Source: Halorubrum vacuolatum
Lineage (GTDB): Archaea > Halobacteriota > Halobacteria > Halobacteriales > Haloferacaceae
Assembly (NCBI RefSeq): GCF_900188065.1
Contig: NZ_FZNQ01000001.1
Location: 186,001 to 250,000 of the forward strand
Direction of reading: 5' to 3'
DNA: 64,000 nucleotides
A program made the translations under genes and the position numbers. Below, piece after piece: positions 1-8,534 of the stretch (its first letter is position 1; each line of letters begins with the position of its first letter). The notes below the pieces were generated by a model. The model ran no database searches. It was not told the DNA's origin and worked only from the letters and a program-made list of their open reading frames with translations.

Positions 1-2
1 TT

Positions 3-2714
3 CGGCTGCACGCCACGGTCACGCTCGCGCGGCATGGGAAGCTTCCGGTCCCATCCGAACGGCCGACGGGCCCGGAGGCCGCACCGCAGTGGACGACCGG
101 CCGCAAGTTCGGGGTCGCCACGCCGGCGGATCACGGCGAGGAGGACCCCGTGCCCATCTGGTTCACGCTCACCGAGGGGGCGCTCACGGAGGCCCGATTC
201 CCCCGGATCGACGTGATGAACCTCCGGACGTTCGACTTCCTGATCGCCGACCCCGAGACCGACTACACCGTCCGGACCTTCGATGAGACCCGCCACGTGA
301 CGATGACGGAGACGATAGAGCGGACGACGGAACCCGCCGACGACCAGGCGCTCGCGTACACTCAGACGATCACGGAGACCGGCGACGGCCACGGTCACGA
401 ATGGACGCTCACCGTCGAGTACGCCATCGATGTGGACGGGCAGGCGCTCCTTGCGGACGTCTCCTTCGAGGGATGCCGCGAGTACGACATCTACGCCGTG
501 GCCGATACGACCCTCGGAAACGTCGGGGTCGACGACTACGGCCGGCGCGTCCCCGCGGTCGATCCGGAGGCGACGCCCGCGTCCGACGACATCGAGGCGA
601 TCACCGCCGCCGGTGACCTCACGGACGGTGGCACCGTCCCCGCCGCGCAGTCGGCGGAGCCGAACACGGACACCGGGGCATACCATCTCATCGCGCGCAA
701 CGCACATCCCGACCGCGAGCCCGGCAAGATCGTCGATGCGGACGGGGATCCCTTCGAGGTCGCGCTCGCGCTCGCGAGCGCCAGCCGGTTCGAGTGGGCG
801 ACCGCCGCGCACGCGGGTGACGAGTCGCTGAGGACGCTTTTCACCACCGGCGAGCGCGACGACGGGGCCGACGAGGCGACCGGCAACCTCGTCCTCGCGG
901 GGCTCGTCGGAAGCGGCGAGCGGGTTTCGGACACGCTCGCGCTCGGCTTCGCGGAGCGGGCGGACACCGCGGCGGCGCTCGGCGAGGCGGAGGGGGCGCT
1001 CGCCCGGCCCTTCCGAGAGGTCGCCGACGATTACGCGGCGACGTGGCACGACTGGTTGGCCGGCCGGGAGTATCCCGACTCCGTCGCCGGCGACCCCGAC
1101 CTCGAAGCGCAGTACCGGTTCGCGCTCATGACGCTCGCGGCCGTCGAGGACAAACGGCACGCCGGTGCGGGGATCGCCAGCCCCTCGGTGCCGTGGGGTG
1201 AGACCGAACACGCCGCCGAGGACCGCGGGTACGGCTACAACTTCGTCTGGTCGCGCGACCTCTATCAGGTCTTCACGGCGCTCGTCGAGGTTGGCGAGAT
1301 CGAGCGTAGCGCGGACGCGCTCGCGTACCTGTATAACACCCAGCAGGACGACGACGGGTTCCTCCCACAGAACACCTACATCAACGGACGGACCCGCTGG
1401 GGCGGTGAGCAGATGGACAACATCGCCTTCCCGTCGGTGATGGCCTGGCAGCTGTACGAACACGGGGTGACGTTGACGGATGCCGACTACACCTACGATC
1501 AGGTGCGGCGGTCGCTCGGCTACGTCTCGCGAAACGGCCCCGAGACGGCACAGGAACGCTGGGAGGAGGAGGCCGGCTTCTCGCCCTCCAGCATCGCCGC
1601 GGAGATCGCGGGACTCGTCTGTGGGGCCGCGCTCGCGCTTGCTGAGGCCGAGCGAGTCGACGCGGACGGCTCGGCCGATCTCGATGCGGCCGGTCTCCCA
1701 GAGGATCCCGACTCGTTGCGTGCGGACGCGTTGGCGTGGCTCGCGCTCGCCGACGACTGGGCCGAGCGCGTCGAGGAGTGGTGTGCAACCGAGACCGGGA
1801 CGGACCGTCACACGGAGACGCCATACTACCTCCGGATCACCGCCGACGGCGACCCGGAATCCGGCCGCCCGCGGACGATCGCCAACGACGGACCGACCTA
1901 CGACGAGCGGGAGATCATCGACGGTGGCTTCCTCGAACTCGTCCGGCTCGGCGTCAAGCCGGCCGACGATCCGATCGTTCGCAACTCGGTTTCGGTCGTC
2001 GACGACTCGATCCGGGTGGATACGCCCTACGGCCCCGGCTGGTACCGATACGTCGGCGACGCCTACGGCGAGATATCCACGGGCGATCCGGGGGCCCCGT
2101 GGGCGGGTACCGGCGGCGGCAAGGGCCGTCTCTGGCCCATCTTCACCGGTGAGCGCGGTGAGTACGAGCTTCGCGCCCGCGCTGACGGCCCGGACGCCTT
2201 CGGCGGTACCGATGAGGAAGCGTTGGAGCCCGAGGCGCTCTTGGAGACGATGGCGGGCTTCGGCAACTCCGGACGGATGCTCCCCGAGCAGGTGTGGGAC
2301 CGCGAGCATCCGACGGAGTACGGCTGGGAGTTCGGCGAAGGCACGGGTGGGGCTACCCCGCTCGCGTGGTCGATGGCCGGGTTCATCCGGCTCGCACACG
2401 GGATCGATGCGGGAGTGCCGGTGGAGACGCCCGCCGTCGCTCGCGAACGATACGTCGAGCGCGATCGGCCGGACGGACCCGAGCTGACGGCGACGGTTGA
2501 GCCGACCGAGGACGGTCACCGGATCGTCGGCGAGACGACGGGCGACCGGGTCGCGGTGCATGGCCGCGCCGGCGGTCTGCTCGTCGAACCCGACGCCGAC
2601 GGAACCTACGAAGTCGCGCTCGGGACCGATTACGACGGCGACGTCGTCACGATCGCGGCCGTCGACGGCGACGTCGCGACCGGCGGCACAACCGTCGAAC
2701 GCGAATACGTCTGA
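3..2714 (+). CDS. Glucoamylase / glucan 1,4-alpha-glucosidase (GH15), 5' truncated by window
   Basis: Probably releases glucose from starch or glycogen-type glucans. The reading frame is open from base 3 and already reads like family sequence before the GTG at 150 (VPIWFTLTEGALTE), so the true start lies outside the window. An N-terminal beta-sandwich-like region is followed by an (alpha/alpha)6 catalytic region. The family-typical stretch GYGYNFVWSRDLYQ lies near base 1230, WEEEAGFSPSS near 1560 and LPEQVWDREHP near 2280. A short beta-rich tail, rich in GD and DG pairs, ends the protein. No signal peptide can be judged because the start is missing. The GH15 call is firm; the exact substrate (glucan, dextran or trehalose) is not. 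Confidence 0.85.
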   Translation, partial: RLHATVTLARHGKLPVPSERPTGPEAAPQWTTGRKFGVATPADHGEEDPVPIWFTLTEGALTEARFPRIDVMNLRTFDFLIADPETDYTVRTFDETRHVTMTETIERTTEPADDQALAYTQTITETGDGHGHEWTLTVEYAIDVDGQALLADVSFEGCREYDIYAVADTTLGNVGVDDYGRRVPAVDPEATPASDDIEAITAAGDLTDGGTVPAAQSAEPNTDTGAYHLIARNAHPDREPGKIVDADGDPFEVALALASASRFEWATAAHAGDESLRTLFTTGERDDGADEATGNLVLAGLVGSGERVSDTLALGFAERADTAAALGEAEGALARPFREVADDYAATWHDWLAGREYPDSVAGDPDLEAQYRFALMTLAAVEDKRHAGAGIASPSVPWGETEHAAEDRGYGYNFVWSRDLYQVFTALVEVGEIERSADALAYLYNTQQDDDGFLPQNTYINGRTRWGGEQMDNIAFPSVMAWQLYEHGVTLTDADYTYDQVRRSLGYVSRNGPETAQERWEEEAGFSPSSIAAEIAGLVCGAALALAEAERVDADGSADLDAAGLPEDPDSLRADALAWLALADDWAERVEEWCATETGTDRHTETPYYLRITADGDPESGRPRTIANDGPTYDEREIIDGGFLELVRLGVKPADDPIVRNSVSVVDDSIRVDTPYGPGWYRYVGDAYGEISTGDPGAPWAGTGGGKGRLWPIFTGERGEYELRARADGPDAFGGTDEEALEPEALLETMAGFGNSGRMLPEQVWDREHPTEYGWEFGEGTGGATPLAWSMAGFIRLAHGIDAGVPVETPAVARERYVERDRPDGPELTATVEPTEDGHRIVGETTGDRVAVHGRAGGLLVEPDADGTYEVALGTDYDGDVVTIAAVDGDVATGGTTVEREYV

Positions 2715-2852
2715 GTTGACGTCGGTCAGCTGTCGGTCGAATCCGGTCCGCTTTTCACCGATCTCGTGCGGACTGGCCGTGCTGTTCCTCCATTCCGCTC
2801 TTCGCTCGTGGGCGATCGCAAGGGATTTCCGATCGGTCATCGGTGTTGGAAT

Positions 2853-3425
2853 ATGAACCGCCGTGGCGTCATGACGGCCGTCGGCGCGCTCGCGATCACC
2901 GCGCTGGCGGGCTGTGCGGACGACGAGGCGGATGACCCCGATGAGGAGGATCCCGAAGATCTCGAGGAGCTCCTCGAGGAATCCGCCGAGTCGGACTCGG
3001 ATCCGGAGAACGACGGGTCGGCCGTCGAGCGGAACCCACCAGAGGAGGCGGTCGCCGAGTTCCTCGACGCCGATGCGGAGGGCGACGGCGAACGGGCGAA
3101 CGAGCTCTTTTACGACGAGGACCCGTTCCCTGCGGAGATGGATCCGATCCCGGAACCGGAGCTTCGGACGGTCGCGGAGTGGAATTCCGTAGAGGCGATC
3201 ATGGAGTCCGGCGGCCTGCCCGAGTCGGAGGCGGAGGATCTCGTTGCGGAACTGGAGACGGAGCGTGAGGAGGTGACCGGAGCGGATCCCGACGTCGACG
3301 ATCTCACCTACGTGTTCGCAGTTATGCAGTCCGCCGAGGCCGATGAGATCTACCAACTGCTGACCGTCGTGGAGGTCGACGGGGAGTGGCTCGTCTCGTC
3401 GTTCGAACAGATCCTTCCGGCGTGA
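2853..3425 (+). CDS. Haloarchaeal lipoprotein, unknown function
   Basis: A 190-residue protein starting at ATG 2853 with MNRRGVMTAVGALAITALAG followed by Cys. This is a short Arg-bearing hydrophobic signal with a lipobox (LAGC), so it is probably exported and lipid-anchored. A Glu/Asp-rich linker follows (residues 25-65), then a compact domain of about 115 residues (EEAVAEFLDADAEGD to the end) that looks like the NTF2-like folds often attached to such lipoproteins. That fold is an inference. The start was chosen because it puts the signal peptide at the N-terminus; the longer frame from 2766 gives no sensible leader. The next gene encodes a second small lipoprotein with a similar leader. Confidence 0.7.
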   Translation: MNRRGVMTAVGALAITALAGCADDEADDPDEEDPEDLEELLEESAESDSDPENDGSAVERNPPEEAVAEFLDADAEGDGERANELFYDEDPFPAEMDPIPEPELRTVAEWNSVEAIMESGGLPESEAEDLVAELETEREEVTGADPDVDDLTYVFAVMQSAEADEIYQLLTVVEVDGEWLVSSFEQILPA

Positions 3426-3489
3426 ACACGTCTCGCATGGCTCGACGGATGTCCGGGGATTTAGATACCGAGAACGACAACGCGGAGCT

Positions 3490-3960
3490 ATGAACCGGAG
3501 GCGACTGCTCGTGGCGGCGGCGACAGGGATGTCGCTCTCGATGGCGGGCTGTGCCGACGACGAGGCGAACGACCCTGACGAGAGTGCTGAACGGGACGGC
3601 GAGGGATCCACGGCGAACGCCGACTCGAACGCCGGCTCGGAGGTCGACGCGTTTCACAACGCGATCACGGTCATCGATGAGGAGTTGGGCGTCGATGCGA
3701 GCGGGATCGAATCGGAGTTCGTCTGGGTCGACTTTTATACCACCGGCGAACTCGTCGACGACCTGCAGGTCGTCGGCGGGGCGTATGCGGCCGCGGTGGA
3801 TCAGGGCGTCGATCGCCCGCTGAGTGCGATCGCCGTACAGGAGGACGCCCCGGTCGAGGAGTACGAAGTGACCATCGAGCCCGAGTGGGGACAGGCGTTC
3901 ATCGACGAGGAGCTCTCCGGTCAGGAGTATTTAGAGCGGATCGAGGAAACGCTGGAGTAG
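3490..3960 (+). CDS. Small haloarchaeal lipoprotein, unknown function
   Basis: A 156-residue protein with the leader MNRRRLLVAAATGMSLSMAG followed by Cys. It has a twin-arginine-like basic start, a hydrophobic core and a lipobox. An acidic, low-complexity linker runs to about residue 50 and a mixed alpha/beta domain of about 100 residues follows. The leader and the Cys-Ala-Asp-Asp-Glu-Ala start of the mature part closely match the upstream lipoprotein, but the C-terminal domains are different. The pair may have arisen by sharing of a leader segment or be unrelated in function. It lies 64 bases after the previous gene on the same strand. No function is recognised. Confidence 0.65.
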   Translation: MNRRRLLVAAATGMSLSMAGCADDEANDPDESAERDGEGSTANADSNAGSEVDAFHNAITVIDEELGVDASGIESEFVWVDFYTTGELVDDLQVVGGAYAAAVDQGVDRPLSAIAVQEDAPVEEYEVTIEPEWGQAFIDEELSGQEYLERIEETLE

Positions 3961-4002
3961 CCGCGGATCGGCCACTGCACAGCCGACCAGTTAGCCGACC
4001 GG

Positions 4003-4611
4003 TCAGTCGTTTTCCAACAGTTCGAGATAGGACGTCCGCAACTGGTCGGCGGCGTCGAGCCCCAAGCGATCGAGGGTTGCGATGGCCCGCTCCCTGGCCT
4101 GTTCGATCCCGGCGGCGTCCACGACGGCCAGTTCGACCTCGACGAACTCGCCGAGGTCGGTCACGGTATCGAGGGTAACGGTCACGTCATCGATCGACCA
4201 GCGTTCCCGTCGTTTCTCGACGGTCGCGGCCGGCTCGAAGCCCAGCCCCTCGAGGATCCCCGCGGCGGCCGCCGGCTCCGACACCGCGGTCTCGTACTCC
4301 TCCCGCGTCTTCGAGGCCGCCTCCACCAGTGGCCCTTTATAAGTGATGGCGGCGCTCGTCTCGTCGGTCTCGCCGTCCCGTGCATCGCTCCCGCCCCGTC
4401 GATCCTCATCGTCGCTGCCCTCACGTTGCACATCGAGGACCGTTTCATGCCGAATTCGGAGCGCCTCGTCGGTTTCGGCGAACGTCCGATGCGGCGCATC
4501 GTAGTAGATATCACGCTGGTGTCTGGTGTCGCGTCGGATCGCGTCGAGGGCGATGAGGCGCTCGCGGACCGCCTCGGTCGACGCCGGAACCTTGAGTTCG
4601 ACCTCGTACAC
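4003..4611 (-). CDS. Class IV adenylate cyclase-like CYTH domain protein (CyaB type)
   Basis: A 202-residue protein in the CYTH superfamily (CyaB and thiamine triphosphatase), whose members act on triphosphate-containing substrates inside a beta tunnel. Visible marks are the N-terminal YEVELKV (ExExK-type signature), ALRIRHE near residue 65, AITYKGP near 105, and the late TLDTVTDLGEFVEVEL. The start was set at GTG 4611, not the longer frame at 4683, because the ExExK motif then sits at the N-terminus and a TATA-like TTTTTATTC lies 26 bases upstream, as in leaderless haloarchaeal genes. An Asp/Glu/Arg-rich insertion sits mid-protein. Whether it makes cAMP or cleaves polyphosphate compounds cannot be decided. 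Confidence 0.75.
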   Translation of the reverse strand: MYEVELKVPASTEAVRERLIALDAIRRDTRHQRDIYYDAPHRTFAETDEALRIRHETVLDVQREGSDDEDRRGGSDARDGETDETSAAITYKGPLVEAASKTREEYETAVSEPAAAAGILEGLGFEPAATVEKRRERWSIDDVTVTLDTVTDLGEFVEVELAVVDAAGIEQARERAIATLDRLGLDAADQLRTSYLELLEND

Positions 4612-4632
4612 GTTCGAGGCTGTGCCGGCGAT

Positions 4633-4641
4633 GAATAAAAA
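4633..4641 (-). promoter_or_regulatory. TATA box of the CYTH gene
   Basis: Read on the minus strand this is TTTTTATTC, centred about 26 bases before the GTG at 4611. The spacing matches leaderless haloarchaeal promoters and is the main reason for choosing that start. Confidence 0.55.
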
Positions 4642-4736
4642 TGAGCGGATCGGTGTGCTCTGCCGCGTGTCACCGTGAACCACGCCCGGCGCGTCGAACC
4701 GTGCGCCTTAAGGGTGCAACAAGTGATGTTTCGTGC

Positions 4737-5720
4737 ATGAGTGACCAGGAGCAGGCCGAGGCGGCCGAAGACGCCGAGGAGACCGAAACTGCGGGTGCCG
4801 AAGACGCCGAAGATGCCGGGGAGCAGGCGGAAGCCGAGGAGCCGACCGACGACGAGGCCGCCGGCCTGCAGGACGGCGATTTCATCCGCATCGCCTACAC
4901 GATCCGGACCGACGACGGCCGCGTCATCGACACGACCGACGAGGAGGTCGCCGAGGAGTCGGAGATCGACGTCGAAGAGTACGAGTTCGAGCCGCGGATC
5001 ATCGCGCTCGGCGCGGGACACGTCTTCCCCACCGTTGAGGAGGCGCTCATCGGCGGCGAGGTCGGCGACGCCGACACCGTCGACGTGCCCGCGGAGGACG
5101 CCTTCGGCGAGTACGACCCCGAGGAGGTCGAGACCGTCAAGACCGACAAGATCCCCGAGGACAGCCGCTATCCCGGCGCACAGGTCCAGATCGACAACCG
5201 ACAGGGCCATCTCGAGACGATCATCGGCGGCCGCGCCCGTGTCGATTTCAACCACCCGCTCGCGGGCGAGGACCTCGAATACGAGTACGAGATCCTCGAC
5301 GTGATCGACGATCGCGAGGAGAAGGCCGCCGGCCTGCTCGGGATGTACCTCCAGCAGGAGCCCGAGGTCCGCATCGAGACGGTCACCGAGGAGGAGGAGA
5401 CGGTCACCGAGGACGACGACGGTGAGGAAGTGATCGAGACCGAGGAGGTCGAAAAGGAGGTCCTCTACATCACGGCCACGCCCGGCATGCAGATGAACCA
5501 GCAGTGGATGTTCCAGAAACAGCAGATCGCCCAGGACCTCATGTCCCGGCTCGACCTCGACCGCGTCATCGTCGAGGAGGTCATCGACGGCGGCGGCATG
5601 GGTGGCCTCGGCGGCATGATGGGCGGGCTCGGCGGTGCGGGCGCCGGCGACATCGAGGACGCCCTGGAGGACGTCGACATTGACGCCGACGAGATCGTCG
5701 ACGAACTCGACGAGGAGTAG
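4737..5720 (+). CDS. FKBP-type peptidyl-prolyl cis-trans isomerase (SlyD-like)
   Basis: A 327-residue cytoplasmic folding helper that isomerises proline bonds. A very acidic leader (residues 1-40) precedes the FKBP core: GDFIRIAYTIRTDDGRVIDT, then ALGAGHVFPTVEEALIGGEVGD, and the insert-in-flap typical of SlyD proteins (AEDAFGEYDPEEVETV). A second alpha/beta part, unique to the archaeal long form, follows and ends in a Gly/Met-rich stretch (GGGMGGLGGMMGGLGG) and an acidic tail. ATG 4737 was preferred to 4641 because the earlier part has no family resemblance. It is divergent from the CYTH gene, with a 125-base shared upstream region. Confidence 0.88.
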   Translation: MSDQEQAEAAEDAEETETAGAEDAEDAGEQAEAEEPTDDEAAGLQDGDFIRIAYTIRTDDGRVIDTTDEEVAEESEIDVEEYEFEPRIIALGAGHVFPTVEEALIGGEVGDADTVDVPAEDAFGEYDPEEVETVKTDKIPEDSRYPGAQVQIDNRQGHLETIIGGRARVDFNHPLAGEDLEYEYEILDVIDDREEKAAGLLGMYLQQEPEVRIETVTEEEETVTEDDDGEEVIETEEVEKEVLYITATPGMQMNQQWMFQKQQIAQDLMSRLDLDRVIVEEVIDGGGMGGLGGMMGGLGGAGAGDIEDALEDVDIDADEIVDELDEE

Positions 5721-5780
5721 CGGGCCACCCGTACAGAACCTCGAACACCCGCTAGCAGACCCTGACACAGCATATCAGAG

Positions 5781-6038
5781 ATGAAGATCGAACGCGCCCG
5801 TGAGGACCTCGTCGTTGCCGGCTCCGGTGCCGGCGCGACCGTTGTTCTGGCGATCCTCTCGTCCGTGGGCCTCGTCGGGGAGATCAGTTCGATCGCGATG
5901 CTCGCGCCGGTGTTCGTTTATTTCGCTTACCTCTTCTCACGGAAGGGCGGTCCGTACGGATCGTGGGATCTCGCCCGAAACTGGGCGATCCTCGCGATCC
6001 TCGTCGCTCTCGGCGTCCTTGTTGGGTCGCTCGTTTAA
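5781..6038 (+). CDS. Small two-to-three-span membrane protein, unknown
   Basis: An 85-residue protein that is almost entirely membrane-embedded. There are hydrophobic spans at about residues 11-30, 35-53 and 66-85, with a short positively charged loop (SRKGGPYGSWDLARNW) between the last two. It follows the FKBP gene by 60 bases on the same strand and may be co-transcribed. Nothing in the sequence points to a function. It converges on the RAD55-like gene, whose end lies 77 bases away. Confidence 0.65.
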   Translation: MKIERAREDLVVAGSGAGATVVLAILSSVGLVGEISSIAMLAPVFVYFAYLFSRKGGPYGSWDLARNWAILAILVALGVLVGSLV

Positions 6039-6114
6039 GCCTCGACTGGGCTTCGGGGATGCACCCACGGGAGGGCACTTCCAGTCGCCGCTCGTTCGCC
6101 GGCTGTCGCCCCTC

Positions 6115-6741
6115 TCAGGCGATGTCACGGCTCGTATCGACCGTTACCGACTCCCCGAGTTTCAACTTCAGCGGCTTCTCGGGGATGACCCCGCCGCGGA
6201 ACTTCGGGACGATGAGGCGGTGTTCGACGTCGGTTCCGGTCACGCGGCTTCGTAGGTCGAAGACGAGGTCCGCCATCTGTTCGGTGAGTACGCGGTTTTC
6301 GGGATCGTGTTCGCTTCGCACCGCGTGGAGGATAGCTATCGCCTCGGCGTCGATGACACGCGTCATCAGGTCATCGATGAATCGTCGGTACGTTTCCGCA
6401 TCGGTTCGCTCCAGCGGTTCGACGGAGTCAACGATCAGCGTCGATTCCGTGTCGAGCTCCGAGACCACCGCCGCCGTTCGTTCGATCGCTTCCTCGTCGT
6501 GTGCGGCATGAACGGTCACCGACTCGGTATCGACCGCGTCGGACCGTTCGATCCCACGCTCGACGGTCGTCGTCGAGCGGACCGTCGTCACGTACTGTGT
6601 CTCGCGGACGCCACAGAACGTGTTGATGAAGAGTTCGGACTGGCTTGCGGCGTCGGCTTTTAACACGACGACGCTTCCCGGCGGAAGCCCCCCGTCGAGG
6701 ACGCGATCCAGGACGGGGATACCGGTCGCGAGCCGATCCAT
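6115..6741 (-). CDS. RAD55/KaiC-like RecA-superfamily protein with degenerate Walker A
   Basis: A 208-residue protein shaped like the single-domain KaiC/RAD55 family: the N-terminal TGIPVLDRVLDGGLPPGSVV is the classic lead-in to a P-loop. At the P-loop position, however, the sequence is VLKADAASQSE, without the Gly-Lys-Ser/Thr core. A Walker B-like strand (STLIVDSVEPL) is present near residue 115. It probably no longer hydrolyses ATP in the usual way, or it acts as a regulatory partner. It lies 48 bases downstream of a MinD-like ATPase gene on the same strand, suggesting an operon. Confidence 0.65.
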   Translation of the reverse strand: MDRLATGIPVLDRVLDGGLPPGSVVVLKADAASQSELFINTFCGVRETQYVTTVRSTTTVERGIERSDAVDTESVTVHAAHDEEAIERTAAVVSELDTESTLIVDSVEPLERTDAETYRRFIDDLMTRVIDAEAIAILHAVRSEHDPENRVLTEQMADLVFDLRSRVTGTDVEHRLIVPKFRGGVIPEKPLKLKLGESVTVDTSRDIA

Positions 6742-6789
6742 ATACGTAGTGATACGTCCTGACCTTTGGGCTTGTCGGTCTCGGTTAGG

Positions 6790-7584
6790 TCACCGTTCCG
6801 TGGCCGCATTGCATCCGGGTAGCGATTCGGCGTGATCGGTTTCCATGAGCCGCTTAGCGATCCGGCGATATGCCGATTTGACCGGCGTCGACGCGAGCGG
6901 ATCCGATGGACGGTCCGGGACGGTTCCGAGGATCGGACACTCCAGAAGATCTGACACCGCGTCCGGGGCCGATGCCGCCCGGGTGATGACCACCCCATGG
7001 ATCCGACAGTCGAGCGCACGCGCCAACGCGGCGGTCTTCGTCGTATCCCGCAACGCAGGCGCCTGCAGCGGCGTCACGAGCACACACCCCTCGGCGACAC
7101 GCAACGGTGCCACGGCGTCCGGCGAGGCACCGGCGGGACAGTCGAGAAGCACCCTCGATCCGTCGAATCGACGGCCGAGTTCAGCAAACACCGTCACGGG
7201 ATCGTATTCATCGGGTCGGGTCGGCGCCCCGAGCACGAGCGGCTCACCGTCCCGGCCCGCGGGATCGGTCGGACGATCGGTTCGTTCGTCCGATCCGTCG
7301 ACGAGTCGGGCTGTCTGACAGCGGCTACCGGCTGAGCGATGGTCGTGACCCCCGTCCCTTCCCGGCGCCGAGGGGACGATGGCGTCGACGGTCCGCGTTT
7401 CAACCCGTACACCCGCGGTCGCTGCGCCGAGGGTGGTGAGGTTCGGGAGGTCCCAGTCCGCGTCGACGGCCACGGTGTCCTGGTGTGTCCCTTGCGTGGC
7501 CGAACAGGTTGCGAGGGCCCGGGCGAGCCCGACCGTCGTGGTCGTCTTTCCGCTTCCACCCTTTCCACCGGCGACGGCTATCAC
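6790..7584 (-). CDS. MinD/ParA-like P-loop ATPase
   Basis: A 264-residue ATPase of the SIMIBI class. The deviant Walker A motif [18 protein letters not shown] (about residues 7-24) has the signature lysine of MinD and Par[13 protein letters not shown] is the A'/switch strand, and [14 protein letters not shown] is the Walker B region. The middle (residues 70-120) holds a low-complexity Arg/Asp-rich insert. Relatives position proteins, DNA or surface machines, but no C-terminal amphipathic membrane helix of the MinD type is evident. It is the first gene of a likely two-gene operon with the RAD55-like gene. Confidence 0.75.
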   Translation of the reverse strand: MIAVAGGKGGSGKTTTTVGLARALATCSATQGTHQDTVAVDADWDLPNLTTLGAATAGVRVETRTVDAIVPSAPGRDGGHDHRSAGSRCQTARLVDGSDERTDRPTDPAGRDGEPLVLGAPTRPDEYDPVTVFAELGRRFDGSRVLLDCPAGASPDAVAPLRVAEGCVLVTPLQAPALRDTTKTAALARALDCRIHGVVITRAASAPDAVSDLLECPILGTVPDRPSDPLASTPVKSAYRRIAKRLMETDHAESLPGCNAATER

Positions 7585-7653
7585 GGGCGATCTGGCCGCG
7601 TCTTCGTATTTAACTGCCCGGACGAAAAGACGCCCTCGGGCGCCGACCGATCA

Positions 7654-7942
7654 GTCGAGCAAGTTGAGCCGAACCACACGTCACAACGCTGTTCACGTAC
7701 CGACTGTGGGTTTACGCATGAGGACAACCGCGACGGGGAAACGTTCTGTTGTCTAAAATGTGGGTATGAAATGAACGCAGATTACAACGCCGCAAAAAAA
7801 CGTCGGGATACGATACGCTCGAAAGCAGAAACACAGCCTCCGTTCGTCGCCCAAGTCGACGGGTGGAGACGCACCGGTAGACGTGCGTTTGAATGGTGGG
7901 ACGTTGAACGGCGAGGGTGACCAGCCTATTGCTGGCGACTGA
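7654..7942 (+). pseudogene. 3' remnant of tnpB (IS200/IS605 family), frameshifted
   Basis: Only the C-terminal part of a TnpB RNA-guided nuclease remains. It includes the zinc-finger and third RuvC segment: [35 protein letters not shown]. At the A7 run 7794-7800 the frame is lost. Removing one A restores [11 protein letters not shown] followed by [20 protein letters not shown] and a stop at 7940-7942, the usual TnpB ending. Upstream of 7654 the sequence is the promoter region of the MinD-like gene, so the catalytic half is gone. It cannot encode an active nuclease, but the transposon's right end survives just downstream. Confidence 0.8.
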
Positions 7943-8078
7943 TCGCCGGGAGTCTACATCAAAGCCCCATCTGCGCACGGGCGCGACGCGCCCGTTCGCA
8001 TGGTCCGTGGGACCTTCGGTCCCACACTACCCTCAAGGACCGAGGCGCGTATGCGCCGAGGGAGTGGGGTGGGGTAGT
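7943..8078 (+). ncRNA. Right end of the tnpB remnant with three stem-loops; possible relict reRNA/omegaRNA
   Basis: Three stable hairpins follow the tnpB stop: 7977-7995 (near-perfect palindrome, ACGGGCGCG arm), 8007-8025 (GTGGGACC arm, TTC loop) and 8044-8057 (GGCGC arm, GTAT loop). TnpB elements are known to make a guide RNA from this end, covering the tnpB 3' region and the right-end hairpins. Here the nuclease is broken, so transcription and function are uncertain. The segment ends where the YlbF-like gene on the other strand stops. Confidence 0.45.
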
Positions 8079-8453
8079 TTACTCCTGACAACAGCCGCCG
8101 GCCTCGCCGCCGAAGTCGACCGCGAGCGGCTCGGAGATGGCTTCATTCACCGACTTGAGCGTCTCGTTGAGTTCGTCCTGCGCGTCGAGGAACGCCCGCA
8201 TCGTCGGCATCGAGTGGAGGTCCGCCTGTGCGTTTTGCACCTCACGGAGCGCCGATTGGGTCGCCTGTCCGGTCTGTCGCGCCTGCATGAACTCCGCCCG
8301 GAGCTGTTCGAACTCGCCGATCCGCTCTTGGACCTCCGCATCCCGCTGGACGGCCTCACGAGCCTCCTCAAATCGCTTGTACTCCGGCGTCTGGGCGATC
8401 AACTCGCCGAGTTCGCGACCGAGGTCCTCGACGGACGCGTGTTCCACGCTCAT
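8079..8453 (-). CDS. YlbF/YmcA family protein
   Basis: A 124-residue all-helical protein. Its body (MSVEHASVEDLGRELGELIA, then YKRFEEAREAVQRDAEVQE and ADLHSMPTMRAFLDAQDELN) matches the YlbF/YmcA fold, whose bacterial members work in complexes that modulate RNA turnover. The C-terminus ends GGEAGGCCQE, with a Cys-Cys pair that might bind a metal or cluster, as YlbF-YmcA complexes do. The ATG at 8453 was chosen over the longer frame because the conserved helix begins there. It is divergent from the membrane protein gene at 8535. The archaeal role is unknown. Confidence 0.7.
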   Translation of the reverse strand: MSVEHASVEDLGRELGELIAQTPEYKRFEEAREAVQRDAEVQERIGEFEQLRAEFMQARQTGQATQSALREVQNAQADLHSMPTMRAFLDAQDELNETLKSVNEAISEPLAVDFGGEAGGCCQE

Positions 8454-8534
8454 ACCCCCGATCAGGGCCGGACCGGTTTCAACCTGCCGGAGGGTCGCCG
8501 AAACGTTTGAAAACGTTCGGGGCCACATCCGCAC

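Noticed and set aside
4182-5768. A 528-codon open frame on the minus strand opposite the FKBP gene
   Set aside because: It is antisense to two well-supported genes and is Leu/Asp/Val-rich in the way typical of frames opposite acidic high-GC genes. No domain was recognised.
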